A program made the translations under genes and the position numbers. DNA of 64,000 nt from Sphingobacteriaceae bacterium (GTDB lineage: Bacteria; Bacteroidota; Bacteroidia; Sphingobacteriales; Sphingobacteriaceae). Shown here one piece after another: positions 27,408-36,785 of the stretch. Under the pieces are notes generated by a model. The model saw only the letters and a list, made by a program, of their open reading frames with translations, did no database searches and was not told the DNA's origin. Position 1 is the first letter of the stretch, and every line of letters begins with the position of its first letter. The stretch spans positions 186,001 through 250,000 of the forward strand of contig CANHRG010000003.1 in the NCBI GenBank assembly GCA_947463785.1. The letters run 5' to 3'.

Positions 27408-29018
27408 TTAAATAGTTAAACCAAATACCGCTTCGGCCAAACCAATTTCATCTGGCGAATACGGTAAGGTATAGTTTACGTTCATTTCATCAAATTTCTT
27501 CCCGGTTGATTTACCAATGCAAATGACCTGCTGTCCTGGTTCGAGCAAATTATTAGCGAAATAAGCATCCACGTTAGACGGACTGGTAAATATCAATACT
27601 TGGGCTAGTGATGGGGCAATATCTTCCTCCATCTCGGTTTCGTAAACCGGCAGATCTATGACTTTAGTATTTTTGTTTAAGGCTTTTTGGACCGTTCTCA
27701 ACGAATCTTTGGCGCCCGGAAATAGAATGGTAGCACCGTTGGCAAGCTTGGCAAACTCTTTGGCTATATCCTGAGTGTCTATTCCATCTTCCTCACCATT
27801 AAAATCAGGGACATGGCCAAAACGTCTCAACATTTCTTCCGAAGCACGACCAATAACGCCAAATTTTACTTTCTTGTTCAATTGAGGTTCAAGTTTAAAG
27901 AAATACTCGATGCCGTTCTTGCTGCTAAAAAAGATCCAATCTACACGTTTCAGGATAAAAGGATCAAGTTTATTGATGACCGGAAAAATTTTGATTAAAG
28001 AGCGGTCTTCAATCTGAATATCGTGTTTGGCCATGGCCTTACGGAAATAGGAATTTTCTGGCAAGGCCCTACTGATAAAAACATTTGAAGGAAATTTTCG
28101 GTTAGGATCAAATTTAGCGACAATTTGCTCGGCTAATCCTTTGCTGCTCGAGGCAGACAAATGCAAACGATCCGGGAAATCTTCACCATCCTCGGCTTTA
28201 GAAACCCATACCTCGTAATTTCCGTCTTCTTTTCTACAATAACAACCCAATGGCATGTGACAGCCTCCTTCAAAAAGCTGCAATACTTTACGTTCCACAC
28301 CAATTTCTCGAGCTACATCAGCATGGTGTAATGGCTTTAATGCTTCAGCTAATTCTTCGTCATTTTCGCGAATCTGGATAGCCAATACGCCTTGTGCAGG
28401 AGCAGGAATAAATTCCATAGGCTCCAATTCTTCAACATAAAATTCGCTCAAATCAATGTCCAAACGTTCCACACCTGCCTTAGCAATCATGATGGCATCG
28501 TAATTTTCATCACGTAATTTCTGAATACGGGTGGGTACATTCCCTCTTAAATCCTCTACCTCTAAATCCGGACGGACCGCTAGTAGTTGAGCCTTGCGGC
28601 GATTGGACGAGGTGCCCACCATACCACCAAATTTGACTGATAATTTGTGTTGTATGTCTACACAATCTTTCAAAATCAGAAGTAATTCTGAAGGATCTTC
28701 ACGCTCCGAAACGGCTGCAATTGTCAAGCCGGGAGGATTAGTGGTAGGTAAATCTTTGTGCGAATGAACGGCAAGATCAATACTACCATTCAACAGTTCT
28801 TCCTCTAATTCTTTGGTAAAAAACCCCTTGCCTTCCAGTTTATCCAGACGAAGGTTGAGAATACTGTCTCCTTGAGTTTTAATGATTTTCAATTCAGCCG
28901 GTATACCCAGCTTCTCTAACTCGGCCTTTACAAAATTAGCCTGCCACAAAGCCAAGTCGGAGCCTCGGGTTCCGATTACTAAAGGTAAACGTTGAGTAAA
29001 GGCTGAAGATTGAGGCAT
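27408..29018 (-). CDS. hemC-hemD: Fused hydroxymethylbilane synthase / uroporphyrinogen-III synthase
   Basis: 536 aa, far longer than HemC alone (~310). Residues ~12-305 are HemC: IGTRGSDLALWQA, the HSHKDLPT loop, VGTSSNRRKAQL and the dipyrromethane-cofactor cysteine Cys253 in FEGGCHMPLG. Residues ~313-536 resemble HemD: ISRALPENSYFRKA, DWIFFSSKNGIEYFF and IFTSPSNVDAYF. Fusion would couple hydroxymethylbilane formation to ring closure. No separate hemD is seen in the window. The frame is continuous; there is no sign of a sequencing join. Confidence 0.9.
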   Translation of the reverse strand: MPQSSAFTQRLPLVIGTRGSDLALWQANFVKAELEKLGIPAELKIIKTQGDSILNLRLDKLEGKGFFTKELEEELLNGSIDLAVHSHKDLPTTNPPGLTIAAVSEREDPSELLLILKDCVDIQHKLSVKFGGMVGTSSNRRKAQLLAVRPDLEVEDLRGNVPTRIQKLRDENYDAIMIAKAGVERLDIDLSEFYVEELEPMEFIPAPAQGVLAIQIRENDEELAEALKPLHHADVAREIGVERKVLQLFEGGCHMPLGCYCRKEDGNYEVWVSKAEDGEDFPDRLHLSASSSKGLAEQIVAKFDPNRKFPSNVFISRALPENSYFRKAMAKHDIQIEDRSLIKIFPVINKLDPFILKRVDWIFFSSKNGIEYFFKLEPQLNKKVKFGVIGRASEEMLRRFGHVPDFNGEEDGIDTQDIAKEFAKLANGATILFPGAKDSLRTVQKALNKNTKVIDLPVYETEMEEDIAPSLAQVLIFTSPSNVDAYFANNLLEPGQQVICIGKSTGKKFDEMNVNYTLPYSPDEIGLAEAVFGLTI

Positions 29019-29067
29019 GAAGTACTTTTTGAGGCTTGAAGTTAAAAAATATAATCCGATCGGGATA

Positions 29068-30297
29068 TTATTGACTGTTATCCACCAGGATTTCTTTTGC
29101 CATCACCATAGGAACGCTGATGTATTTCTTTTCCATATAGTCGATCACTTTTTCCAATACCTCTCGTGAATTTTCGTCCAAATTCTGAACTTCCTCCACA
29201 AAAATACAGTCTAAGGCAGTCCGTTTAATCTCCTTAATTTGCTCCGGAACCTGACGCATGGCTATTTCAATACGTCTTTGTTTTAAAACAGAACGAAACT
29301 CTTCCAAATGCTCATCAATAATTTTCTCGGCATGCACCAATTCGTTGTAACGGCCCTGCTTATTTTTCTTAGCTAGTTCTTGTAAGGTATTTACTTCGAT
29401 AAAATGAATAGGGTAACTATCGATGATGCTCGAATCTATATCGTAAGGAACGGCCAAATCCACAACTACCTTTTTATCGGTCTCACCATTGAGTAACGAC
29501 TCGTAAATTTCTGGAGTGATGATTGGGGCAGTAGCACTGGTGCAAGTAATCAGAATATCAAAACCCTTTTTATAGCTTTTCAACTCTTCCAAAGTATAGG
29601 CTTCCCCATTCAGGGCCAATGCTAATACTTCTGCCTTAGCCAAGGTGCGGTTGAAAACTGCAAAATTTGAATATTTATGCTTTTGCAAATACTGTGCAAA
29701 GGTATTGTTCGTATCACCAGCGCCAACAATCAAGATACGGGCATTGGTAAACGAATTCACATCACGTAATTTGCGGTAAGCAAGCGAAACCACCGATATC
29801 GGATTTCGAGAAATGTCGGTATGTGTATATACTGCCTTGGCTGCTTTCACCACATGATCCATAACCAAACGCAAATAATCGGCAGTAAACCCGGCTAAAC
29901 GGGCTTTTTCGTACGATTGGCGAATTTGAGCTAAAATTTCTTTCTCCCCAACTACCAAGCTTTCGAGCGAACAAGAAACGCGAATCAAATGTTTTAAAGC
30001 ATGAACATCTTCATAAACCTGTAACTGTTCAATGCGGCCCTGAAGTTCCTCTCCCGATAAAGAAACTCCAACTACACGTAGAAATTGCTCCAGAAAAAGC
30101 TGATCAATTGCGCCGCGGTACTTAAATACAAACTCCACACGATTGCAGGTAGCCACGTAGAAAATCTCTTCAATACTCAGTAGAGATTTCAATTGAAGTA
30201 ACACGGGGCTCAGTGAATCTTCGCTGATTACCAGATTACCCAAGTCTTTGAGATCGACTTGCTGATGAGTAAATGCAATTATTCTTAAATTCTTCAA
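29068..30297 (-). CDS. hemA: Glutamyl-tRNA reductase
   Basis: 409 aa. The catalytic Cys51 is in YVATCNRVEF, and SCSLESLVVGEKEILAQIR and the NADPH-binding ILIVGAGDTNNTFAQYL follow. It reduces glutamyl-tRNA to glutamate-1-semialdehyde, the first committed step of the C5 heme pathway. It is the first gene of the heme cluster, with a TACTTTTG promoter box about 30 bp upstream and a GTGA-N6-TCAC palindrome about 160 bp upstream. Confidence 0.96.
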   Translation of the reverse strand: MKNLRIIAFTHQQVDLKDLGNLVISEDSLSPVLLQLKSLLSIEEIFYVATCNRVEFVFKYRGAIDQLFLEQFLRVVGVSLSGEELQGRIEQLQVYEDVHALKHLIRVSCSLESLVVGEKEILAQIRQSYEKARLAGFTADYLRLVMDHVVKAAKAVYTHTDISRNPISVVSLAYRKLRDVNSFTNARILIVGAGDTNNTFAQYLQKHKYSNFAVFNRTLAKAEVLALALNGEAYTLEELKSYKKGFDILITCTSATAPIITPEIYESLLNGETDKKVVVDLAVPYDIDSSIIDSYPIHFIEVNTLQELAKKNKQGRYNELVHAEKIIDEHLEEFRSVLKQRRIEIAMRQVPEQIKEIKRTALDCIFVEEVQNLDENSREVLEKVIDYMEKKYISVPMVMAKEILVDNSQ

Positions 30298-30326
30298 CGA
30301 TTAATCCTGTTCGATAATAACAGGTA

Positions 30327-30334
30327 CAAAAGTA
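30327..30334 (-). promoter_or_regulatory. Probable -7 box of the hemA promoter
   Basis: TACTTTTG on the minus strand matches TAnnTTTG exactly and lies 29 bp before the hemA ATG. A clear -33 TTTG at the right distance is not seen, so an activator may be needed. Confidence 0.55.
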
Positions 30335-30452
30335 AAAAATACAGCTTGCGGCACTGTCACGTCTTTGTAAAACAGCCCCTATTTAGAATGGATATAAATT
30401 TGCATTTAAATAGCTGAAAACAAGGATTTTTAGAAAAATATGGTATGCAAAA

Positions 30453-30466
30453 GTGATGAACATCAC
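30453..30466. promoter_or_regulatory. CRP/FNR-like palindrome upstream of hemA
   Basis: The sequence GTGATGAACATCAC is a perfect inverted repeat and fits the GTGA-N6-TCAC core of CRP-family sites. It lies in the 181-bp ispG-hemA gap, about 120 bp upstream of the hemA -7 box. No T run follows, so it is unlikely to be the ispG terminator. Confidence 0.45.
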
Positions 30467-30478
30467 CGATAGAATCTG

Positions 30479-32443
30479 CTAAATTGAGGGCTCTATCCAG
30501 TTATCGTCCTCCCGGATGATTTCGATCAACTCATCCAAGGCATGCTCAGTATTTACATTTTTCTTTACCACTTCCTTACCACGGTACAAGGTAATCTTAC
30601 CCGGACCAGTTCCCACATAGCCATAGTCGGCATCGGCCATTTCACCCGGACCATTCACAATACAACCCATAATACCGATTTTGATACCCTTCAAATGATC
30701 AGTCCGACTTCGAATCATCTGCGTAGTTTCCTGCAGATCGAACAAGGTGCGTCCGCAACTCGGACAAGAAATGTATTCCGTTTTTGAAATTCGTGAGCGT
30801 GTAGCCTGCAGAATGCCAAAAGAAGTGGTCAATAGCAATTTGGTAGGAATTGCAGGTGCATCCAGCCAAATACCATCTCCAAAGCCATCAATCAGTAAAG
30901 CGCCAGCATCTGTAGCAGCAAACAGCTGAAATTCATTTTCAGAAATATTGCGGTAGCTACGTTTTACAATAACCGGCACATCCAACTGCAGTTCTTCCAA
31001 GTCAAAAAACACTTGGCGCTGCTCTTGCACTCCGTTTTCTGCACTCGTTTCCAGTACAAAAACCAAAGTCTTATCTACCGGTAATTGCGCAAACTGCTCT
31101 CCCTGTAAATCAGCCGCTTCAATACGAACCAAGTTCAATGCAGAGCAACGTTTATCCGCTTGCAAATACTCCTTCAAGGTATACAGCGGATGACAATTTG
31201 TAGCATTGATTAAATTTTTCCAGGTAGTGTAATTGTACAATTGCTTCAAGTTTCCCGGAAAATTGAACGATGGCAAAGCATCTCCCAGATAGGCGAAATC
31301 TATAGACTGCTCACCCATGCTGTATTTATCCAACACCGGCGAATACACATAACCCGCATCAGTTAAAATAGATGGATCTTTTAGATTTTTTGCAGATAGA
31401 TCAACAATAACACGAGGCACCTGGTGTCCGCCAATAAAGGTATTTAACTCTGCTGAAGCTCGTCTTTGGTAGGCATAGGGTGAGAAATCTGTCGGAAGTT
31501 GAATACGCTCCAAACTAGGTTCCACAGACTTGCGTTGCGAATAACGGTTCACCAAATCACGGGCAACCGGAATCTCCAATTCCGGATCTTCAGTTAGCGA
31601 AACCCGAACGGTATCACCCAACCCGTCTTCCAATAAAGTACCGATACCTACTGCCGATTTAATCCGACCATCTTCCCCATCACCGGCTTCTGTAACACCC
31701 AAATGCAGCGGATAATTCATCCCCTCTTTAGCCATGGTCTCTACCAATAAGCGGTAAGCCTGTACCATCACTTGCGGATTACTAGCCTTCATCGAGATTA
31801 CCAGATTTCGATAATCAAGATCTTCGCAAATGCGGATAAATTCCATGGCCGACTCTACCATTCCCAGCGGTGTATCTCCAAAACGGCTCATAATGCGGTC
31901 AGAAAGCGAACCATGGTTAGTACCAATCCGCATAGCCGTACCATATTCTTTACAAATTTGAACTAAAGGAGAAAATTTTTGGTAAATACGCTCCAGCTCG
32001 GCATCGTAAGCGGCCTGCGTATAATCGATGGTTTCAAACTTTTTCTTGTCGGCATAATTGCCCGGATTGATCCGAACTTTCTCTACCAAACGGGCAGCCA
32101 GCTCGGCAGCATTCGGCGTAAAATGAATATCGGCAACTAAGGGTGTATGGTAACCCCGATCTGCCAAACCTTTCTTAATTTCTGCTAAATTTTGAGCTTC
32201 TTTGATGCTTGGAGCAGTAATCCGCACCAATTCGCACCCAGCCTCAATCATACGGATACTTTGCTCTACGGTACCCAGCGTATCCATGGTATCCGTAGTG
32301 GTCATACTTTGGATACGGATAGGATGATGGCCCCCCATTTTCAAATCACCAATACTTACCTCTCGGGTCAAATAACGCTTATAACTGCTCATCGACGAAC
32401 AGTAAATACCAGCTAATTCAATAGGACCTTTGGGCTTCATCAT
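30479..32443 (-). CDS. ispG: 4-hydroxy-3-methylbut-2-en-1-yl diphosphate synthase, long form
   Basis: 654 aa. The N-terminal TIM barrel starts with HPIRIQSMTTTDTMDT, and the C-terminal domain carries the [4Fe-4S] ligands Cys560, Cys563 and Cys594 and Glu601 (CPSCGRTLFD, MGCIVNGPGEM). Between them lies an insert of about 250 residues, as in plant and Bacteroidota/Chlorobi enzymes; E. coli IspG is 372 aa. It makes HMBDP in the MEP isoprenoid pathway. A TATTTTTG box at 32459-32452 is so close to the first ATG that the true start could also be the Met at codon 18 (32392). Confidence 0.95.
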   Translation of the reverse strand: MMKPKGPIELAGIYCSSMSSYKRYLTREVSIGDLKMGGHHPIRIQSMTTTDTMDTLGTVEQSIRMIEAGCELVRITAPSIKEAQNLAEIKKGLADRGYHTPLVADIHFTPNAAELAARLVEKVRINPGNYADKKKFETIDYTQAAYDAELERIYQKFSPLVQICKEYGTAMRIGTNHGSLSDRIMSRFGDTPLGMVESAMEFIRICEDLDYRNLVISMKASNPQVMVQAYRLLVETMAKEGMNYPLHLGVTEAGDGEDGRIKSAVGIGTLLEDGLGDTVRVSLTEDPELEIPVARDLVNRYSQRKSVEPSLERIQLPTDFSPYAYQRRASAELNTFIGGHQVPRVIVDLSAKNLKDPSILTDAGYVYSPVLDKYSMGEQSIDFAYLGDALPSFNFPGNLKQLYNYTTWKNLINATNCHPLYTLKEYLQADKRCSALNLVRIEAADLQGEQFAQLPVDKTLVFVLETSAENGVQEQRQVFFDLEELQLDVPVIVKRSYRNISENEFQLFAATDAGALLIDGFGDGIWLDAPAIPTKLLLTTSFGILQATRSRISKTEYISCPSCGRTLFDLQETTQMIRSRTDHLKGIKIGIMGCIVNGPGEMADADYGYVGTGPGKITLYRGKEVVKKNVNTEHALDELIEIIREDDNWIEPSI

Positions 32444-32528
32444 ATCGCCAACAAAAATAGAAAATATTACGAGTTTGCACCCGGCGCTTCATACTTTAGG
32501 CTAATCATCAACGAATTTCGACTCAAAC

Positions 32529-33137
32529 TTATAAAAGCCTGTCTTTTACCACTAGTGTTCCGGCTAATTTATCGTGCAAACATTGTTGCTTCCGATCCAA
32601 AAACCCCATCAGGTAGCCAATACCGAAGGTTAAAGCACTCAACCACTTGCACAAATTTCGCAGCACCGATTTAGAAAAGCTCAAACGTTCGCCCGAAACG
32701 GCACACACCTTCAAACCCAATAAACGTTTACCCAAACTTGCTTGTTGAGCCGAAGCTTCCATCACCGTTACATACATAGAACGAAATACCGGGACAAGCA
32801 CAATGCTGGCAAAAGGGATGATGATCCTTAATTTACGATCATCTATAAAAAAGTAAATCAACACTAGGGATAAACTGGCGTAAATAGCCCAAACCAGGAG
32901 GTAATCAATTACCCAAGCCAACAAGCGTACATCTAATGTGGCATAATATTGCGGCTGCACCAGTTCCTTTTTGAAACCCAGCAAGTCACGCAGTTCGGCA
33001 AGCTCATGTGCTTCCTTGTAATCATCCATATCAGGACTTTTAACAAAGGTGCCCGGCCGAATGTTCAGTTGTTTTAATTCTTCAATAGAAAATGGGCCTT
33101 GAGGTTTACCCTCAACAACAACCAGGTACGTTTTCAA
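32529..33137 (-). CDS. RDD-family membrane protein with N-terminal GYF-like domain
   Basis: 202 aa. Residues 1-55 (YLVVVEGKPQGPFSIEELKQLNIRPGTFVKSPDMDDYKEAHELAEL) match the bacterial GYF_2 domain, which is thought to bind proline-rich peptides. Residues ~70-200 form an RDD domain with three membrane segments and the conserved LGKRLLGLKV motif. RDD proteins have been linked to ion exchange, but the function here is open. It is one base from the preceding membrane-protein gene on the same strand. Confidence 0.82.
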   Translation of the reverse strand: MKTYLVVVEGKPQGPFSIEELKQLNIRPGTFVKSPDMDDYKEAHELAELRDLLGFKKELVQPQYYATLDVRLLAWVIDYLLVWAIYASLSLVLIYFFIDDRKLRIIIPFASIVLVPVFRSMYVTVMEASAQQASLGKRLLGLKVCAVSGERLSFSKSVLRNLCKWLSALTFGIGYLMGFLDRKQQCLHDKLAGTLVVKDRLL

Positions 33138-33138
33138 C

Positions 33139-34083
33139 TTAATAACGCTTCACTTCAAAATCAGACATGCCGCCTTTCAACTGAATAGTAATTTTTTTGG
33201 CCGATGAATTGAAATTAGACGTAGTATATGAACCATCAGGCTGTTTGGTAAAACCATCAAAATCTTTAGCGGTTAAACCGCCTTTAACTACAATTTGGCA
33301 GCCCGCATCCTCAGGTATAGCTAATTTCACCTCCGCCATTCCGGCTTTAACTTGCACCTCGGTCTGCTTAACAGGCATCCCCAGTTTCACATCAAATGCG
33401 GCGGCACCGCCCTCAATGTTTAATTGCTCCACCTTAAACGCAGATAAATCAAAATCGGCTTCACCCGCACCTACTTCAAGGTTGATAGCCCAAACCGGGT
33501 TTACATTTAGGCGCATTTCAACTTCATTGGCATCCAGTTTATCGAAATCCAGTCTCTTATTTTTTCCATTCATCTTGAAGCTCAACACTTCTACAGAATC
33601 TCGAGTAATTTTTTCCAAACTGTACTGACCAAAGCTGCGCTGAACCTCTGCCTCAAACAACTCGGTGCTAGACTCCTTCAGCGAGTAACGGGTGGCACCG
33701 CCCTTTATATTCAGTTCGGCACGTTGAACTTGAGCAGTGTATGCTTCCGAAAATCGACTATTTTCCAAAGCTCCAAGCTCACTTTGCTCAGTATCATCTG
33801 TGTTATTCCACGACCAAAAACTAGTATAGTCTTGCGGACGACTGATACCCATGTAGCCAATAAAACCCAGAACCAGACAGGTAATTAAAACAATGGCAGT
33901 TTTCCCGGCATTGGTATGCTTACTGTTGGCAAACACCATATTCAACCCAATCAAGATCAAGATCAATGGCCAAAAATGCCATACCGAGCGCCAGTAAAAG
34001 TCAATTACACCAAAATTATCGAGCAATAAAATGGATCCCACGAACACCAGTGTGAGTCCCCAAACAATTTTTTCCGATTTCAT
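33139..34083 (-). CDS. LiaF/DUF5668-like transmembrane protein
   Basis: 314 aa. The N-terminal part holds three or four membrane segments with the pattern IVWGLTLVFVGSILLLDNFG...WHFWPLILILIGLNMVF, as in LiaF-type proteins. The C-terminal ~170 residues are a beta-rich repeat region (RAELNIKGGATRYSL, INLEVGAGEADFDLSAF, LNIEGGAAAFDVKLG, VQVKAGMAEVKLAIP) like the adhesin-type toastrack domain. It lies next to a PspC gene, and such pairs take part in envelope-stress sensing in other bacteria. The start MKSEKIVW was chosen because the longer frame overlaps the PspC gene. Confidence 0.75.
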   Translation of the reverse strand: MKSEKIVWGLTLVFVGSILLLDNFGVIDFYWRSVWHFWPLILILIGLNMVFANSKHTNAGKTAIVLITCLVLGFIGYMGISRPQDYTSFWSWNNTDDTEQSELGALENSRFSEAYTAQVQRAELNIKGGATRYSLKESSTELFEAEVQRSFGQYSLEKITRDSVEVLSFKMNGKNKRLDFDKLDANEVEMRLNVNPVWAINLEVGAGEADFDLSAFKVEQLNIEGGAAAFDVKLGMPVKQTEVQVKAGMAEVKLAIPEDAGCQIVVKGGLTAKDFDGFTKQPDGSYTTSNFNSSAKKITIQLKGGMSDFEVKRY

Positions 34084-34093
34084 AGTAAAAAAA

Positions 34094-34591
34094 TTAATGA
34101 ATAGAAGACGAATCCGATTCTCCGCTGCTTGCCTGATCATCCTTTGGAGTATCAGACGAAGCCTTATCACGAGCATTCAGCAACATAACCAAGCCCGGCA
34201 CAACAAATACCAAAGGCCACAATTTACCCAAGCTAAACCAATACGGAATCAGATCAAACTCATGCAGTAAAAAGAACAAACCCAGAAAAATCAGAATCAA
34301 TCCGCCCACAAACATTGAGCTACTTTTCTTCGGCTGTGCCGCCTCCGAGATTACCGTCTCCGGCTTATCAACACGGTAATCCGTATCGCCATTCATCGTC
34401 CAATTAAAAGGCTGCTCCGGAATCGCGATCCATAATACCAGGTAGGCTAAAAATCCCGAACCACCGAAAATCGTAACCAAAATAAATAAGATGCGCACCC
34501 AGGTTACGTCAATTTCAAGATAGCGGGCCAAGCCGGCAGCAACACCGCCCAATACCCGATCTTTAGTTTCTCTATACAATTTCTTTCCCAT
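34094..34591 (-). CDS. PspC-domain protein
   Basis: 165 aa. The N-terminal PspC domain is clear: KKLYRETKDRVLGGVAAGLARYLEIDVTWVRILFILVTIFGGSGFLAYLVLWIAIP. Two further membrane segments with the LGLFFLLHEFDLIPYWFSLGKLWPLVFVVPGLVML pattern resemble the LiaF-type module of the next gene. The acidic, Ser-rich tail is low complexity. A role in membrane-stress response is inferred from the family. It lies 10 bp before the LiaF-like gene and 10 bp after the SDR gene. Confidence 0.85.
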   Translation of the reverse strand: MGKKLYRETKDRVLGGVAAGLARYLEIDVTWVRILFILVTIFGGSGFLAYLVLWIAIPEQPFNWTMNGDTDYRVDKPETVISEAAQPKKSSSMFVGGLILIFLGLFFLLHEFDLIPYWFSLGKLWPLVFVVPGLVMLLNARDKASSDTPKDDQASSGESDSSSIH

Positions 34592-34601
34592 AATAATCTT
34601 T

Positions 34602-35303
34602 TTAAAATGAACTCGAATGCGGTCTCACCACAATCTCATCGATAGTAGCTCCCACACTCATCTGCAAACAAGTCAATACACAAGTAGCAATATCTTCCGG
34701 TTGAATGAAATGCTCAGGAGCAATAGACGTACCTTCCCACGAATGTGTTAAGGTGGCCCCCGGAATAATCGCCGTTACTTTTACCCCTGCTGGCTTCAAT
34801 TCTTCCCGAAGTACACGAGTTAGACCCATCAAGGCATATTTTGTTACAGAATAAGATCCAGCAGCCACTACCGGCTCAATGCCCGCAACAGAGCAGATAA
34901 TAACAATATGACCCGCACCTGCAGCACGCATCTTTTTACCGAAAAACCGACTCAGTTCATGCGCCGCATAAACGTTCACCTGCATTTGCTGTTCCAAAAC
35001 ACCTTCCGACTCATCCAATAGAGTCGCCGGAATGTAGATCCCAACATTATTAATCAAAGTACCGATATGTCCCAGCTGACTGTGAGCCTCCTCTGCAAAA
35101 ACCCGCAAATCCTGCAAATCACCGCAGTCTGTTGCCCGGGCATAAACTTCTACATCCGGAAATTGAGACTGCAATACTGTACACAAGTCGGCCAATTCAG
35201 TCGGACTTCTGGCACAAATGGCCAAATGATAGCCCGCCTCTGCCAATTTAAAAGCAATGGCCCTACCAATCCCTTTTGTAGCTCCGGTAATTAATGCATT
35301 CAT
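34602..35303 (-). CDS. Short-chain dehydrogenase/reductase
   Basis: 233 aa classical SDR. Cofactor loop TGATKGIG at 7-14, NNVG around 89-92, the catalytic Ser in IICSVAG and YSVTK as the YxxxK pair. It resembles 3-ketoacyl-ACP reductases but is somewhat short, so the substrate is uncertain. It is the first gene of a tightly packed unit with pspC, the LiaF-like gene and the RDD gene. One copy of the 29-bp repeat lies 10 bp upstream of its start. Confidence 0.88.
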   Translation of the reverse strand: MNALITGATKGIGRAIAFKLAEAGYHLAICARSPTELADLCTVLQSQFPDVEVYARATDCGDLQDLRVFAEEAHSQLGHIGTLINNVGIYIPATLLDESEGVLEQQMQVNVYAAHELSRFFGKKMRAAGAGHIVIICSVAGIEPVVAAGSYSVTKYALMGLTRVLREELKPAGVKVTAIIPGATLTHSWEGTSIAPEHFIQPEDIATCVLTCLQMSVGATIDEIVVRPHSSSF

Positions 35304-35312
35304 AGAGTGAAG

Positions 35313-35341
35313 TTAAAACAGATTTTTGGGATTGTGGGTTT
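35313..35341. repeat. 29-bp direct repeat, copy 1 (left border of accessory segment)
   Basis: A stretch with core TTTTTGGGATTGTGGG is identical over 29 bases to 37156-37184, in the same orientation, 1843 bp apart. Similarity continues weakly for about 20 bp (GAT..A.G.AAATTTG). The copy lies just upstream of the SDR start. Confidence 0.9.
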
Positions 35342-35388
35342 AGATAGATGAAAATTTGGGAAACAAATTGAATTAACTCATTAAAACC

Positions 35389-35423
35389 AAAAAACTTCCC
35401 AACTTTTTACTCAGGGAGTTTTT
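35389..35423 (-). terminator. Probable terminator after the SH3-domain gene
   Basis: Inverted repeat AAAAACTTCCC (35390-35400) / GGGAGTTTTT (35414-35423) with one bulged base. On the minus strand it ends in a T run. It lies about 100 bp after the stop of the gene at 35522-36496. The same repeat could serve the other strand. Confidence 0.6.
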
Positions 35424-35521
35424 GTTAACAATACACAATATCCAAACGAGTGTCTATTCCATTCTATTACTATGCCTTTGTGATACAAAATGTGAGTAGA
35501 ACAAAAATAGACTAAGAAAGA

Positions 35522-36496
35522 TTAATTCGCCGGAACAATTCGAGAATTATGCATAAATCCAACAGTTCCATCTGCCAATTTAACCTTAGAGTAGATATCT
35601 CCTTTCTCTAATAACTCAAATTTATCACCCTCATTAACCTTTTTAATAATCTTGCCTCCTGGAGCATCTCTTAAATTGGTATATCCATCCGGATCATTAA
35701 TTTGATATTGAGTTATAACTTCCTCATTAGCAGCAGGTATTGCTTGAGGAGTAGCTGCGCTATCTGCAGCTGCGGAAGGACTATCAGCAGACTGAGTGGA
35801 CTCTTTAGGTATATTCTTGAATAATTCGGATTCCTGTTTGTCTAAATCAGCTAATTCTTCTTCTCGACCCCAGCCAAATTTATACTTCAAATTTCCATAC
35901 AAAACACTCAATGACGAAAAAATACTGATTTTACTTGAACTATTATTGTAAACCTGATCTCCATTTTGCTTTGTATAAAATCCGTTTGTACACATTTCAG
36001 AAGCCACTCCGTACATGTAATCAACAGTCATCTTATCTGGGTCCATATCCAGATCCAAATCGTCCACAACTTTTTGACCACAAGCATCTAGATCTGATGA
36101 ATCATATTCAGTATCAGCAAGCTCTTCAGAAGAAATAGACTTTAACACATAATATTCACCCACCTTTTCACATTCACAATAATCGTAATTCGGATTTAAC
36201 CAACTACCTAAACCAAACAGAAGCAAGCCAGATCCAAACAAAATCAACGTATTGGTTTGTAGAATTTTTTTTGTGTACGTTACCTCTCCGACTTTCAAAA
36301 TATCAAAAATCTGACCTGTTTTTTTCTTCCGAGAAATGGAATATACAAGGTAAGCCACACTAGAAGCTAGAAGTGTGTAACCTAAAAAAACGCCAAAATA
36401 CTTCAAAAAATAAAAGATAATGCTAATAATAACAAGAACAATTATAGTGGCAGTGAACATGCCCACTTTTGATTCATTAGTGTTGGTTTCTGACAT
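35522..36496 (-). CDS. Membrane protein with C-terminal bacterial SH3 domain
   Basis: 324 aa. Three hydrophobic segments in the N-terminal ~105 residues (FTATIIVLVIISIIFYFL, FGVFLGYTLLASSVAYLVY, LILFGSGLLLFGLG), then an acidic soluble part with CECEK and CGQKV/CTNGF cysteines, an Ala/Ser/Pro linker and an SH3_3-like domain in the last ~65 residues (YTNLRDAPGGKIIKKVNEGDKFELLEK...). The function is unknown; such SH3 domains often bind wall or surface peptides. The start MSETNTNESK was chosen; the frame is open 41 codons upstream without support. The gene looks A+T-richer than its neighbours and lies inside the repeat-bounded segment. Confidence 0.7.
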   Translation of the reverse strand: MSETNTNESKVGMFTATIIVLVIISIIFYFLKYFGVFLGYTLLASSVAYLVYSISRKKKTGQIFDILKVGEVTYTKKILQTNTLILFGSGLLLFGLGSWLNPNYDYCECEKVGEYYVLKSISSEELADTEYDSSDLDACGQKVVDDLDLDMDPDKMTVDYMYGVASEMCTNGFYTKQNGDQVYNNSSSKISIFSSLSVLYGNLKYKFGWGREEELADLDKQESELFKNIPKESTQSADSPSAAADSAATPQAIPAANEEVITQYQINDPDGYTNLRDAPGGKIIKKVNEGDKFELLEKGDIYSKVKLADGTVGFMHNSRIVPAN

Positions 36497-36785
36497 AATG
36501 TTTTTACCTACTCGTAAGGCTTTTCGGTTACGCCCCGTTTTTGGAATGGTAGCTGGACTCCATTTGTGAACAATTAAAAATAAACGGGCTATACTTCTAC
36601 AAATAAAATCCCTAAACAAAGATTACAGGAAAAACAACGACTTATAAATATAAATTAAGTGAATTGAGTGATTCACCTAATCGAAAAGCCATTAGAATAC
36701 CTCTTTCAAAATCCGCAAAACATCACTTCTCAATGCATATAAACTTTGGAGCTTATCTAACATAGAAGGAGTACGCACAATCGCG

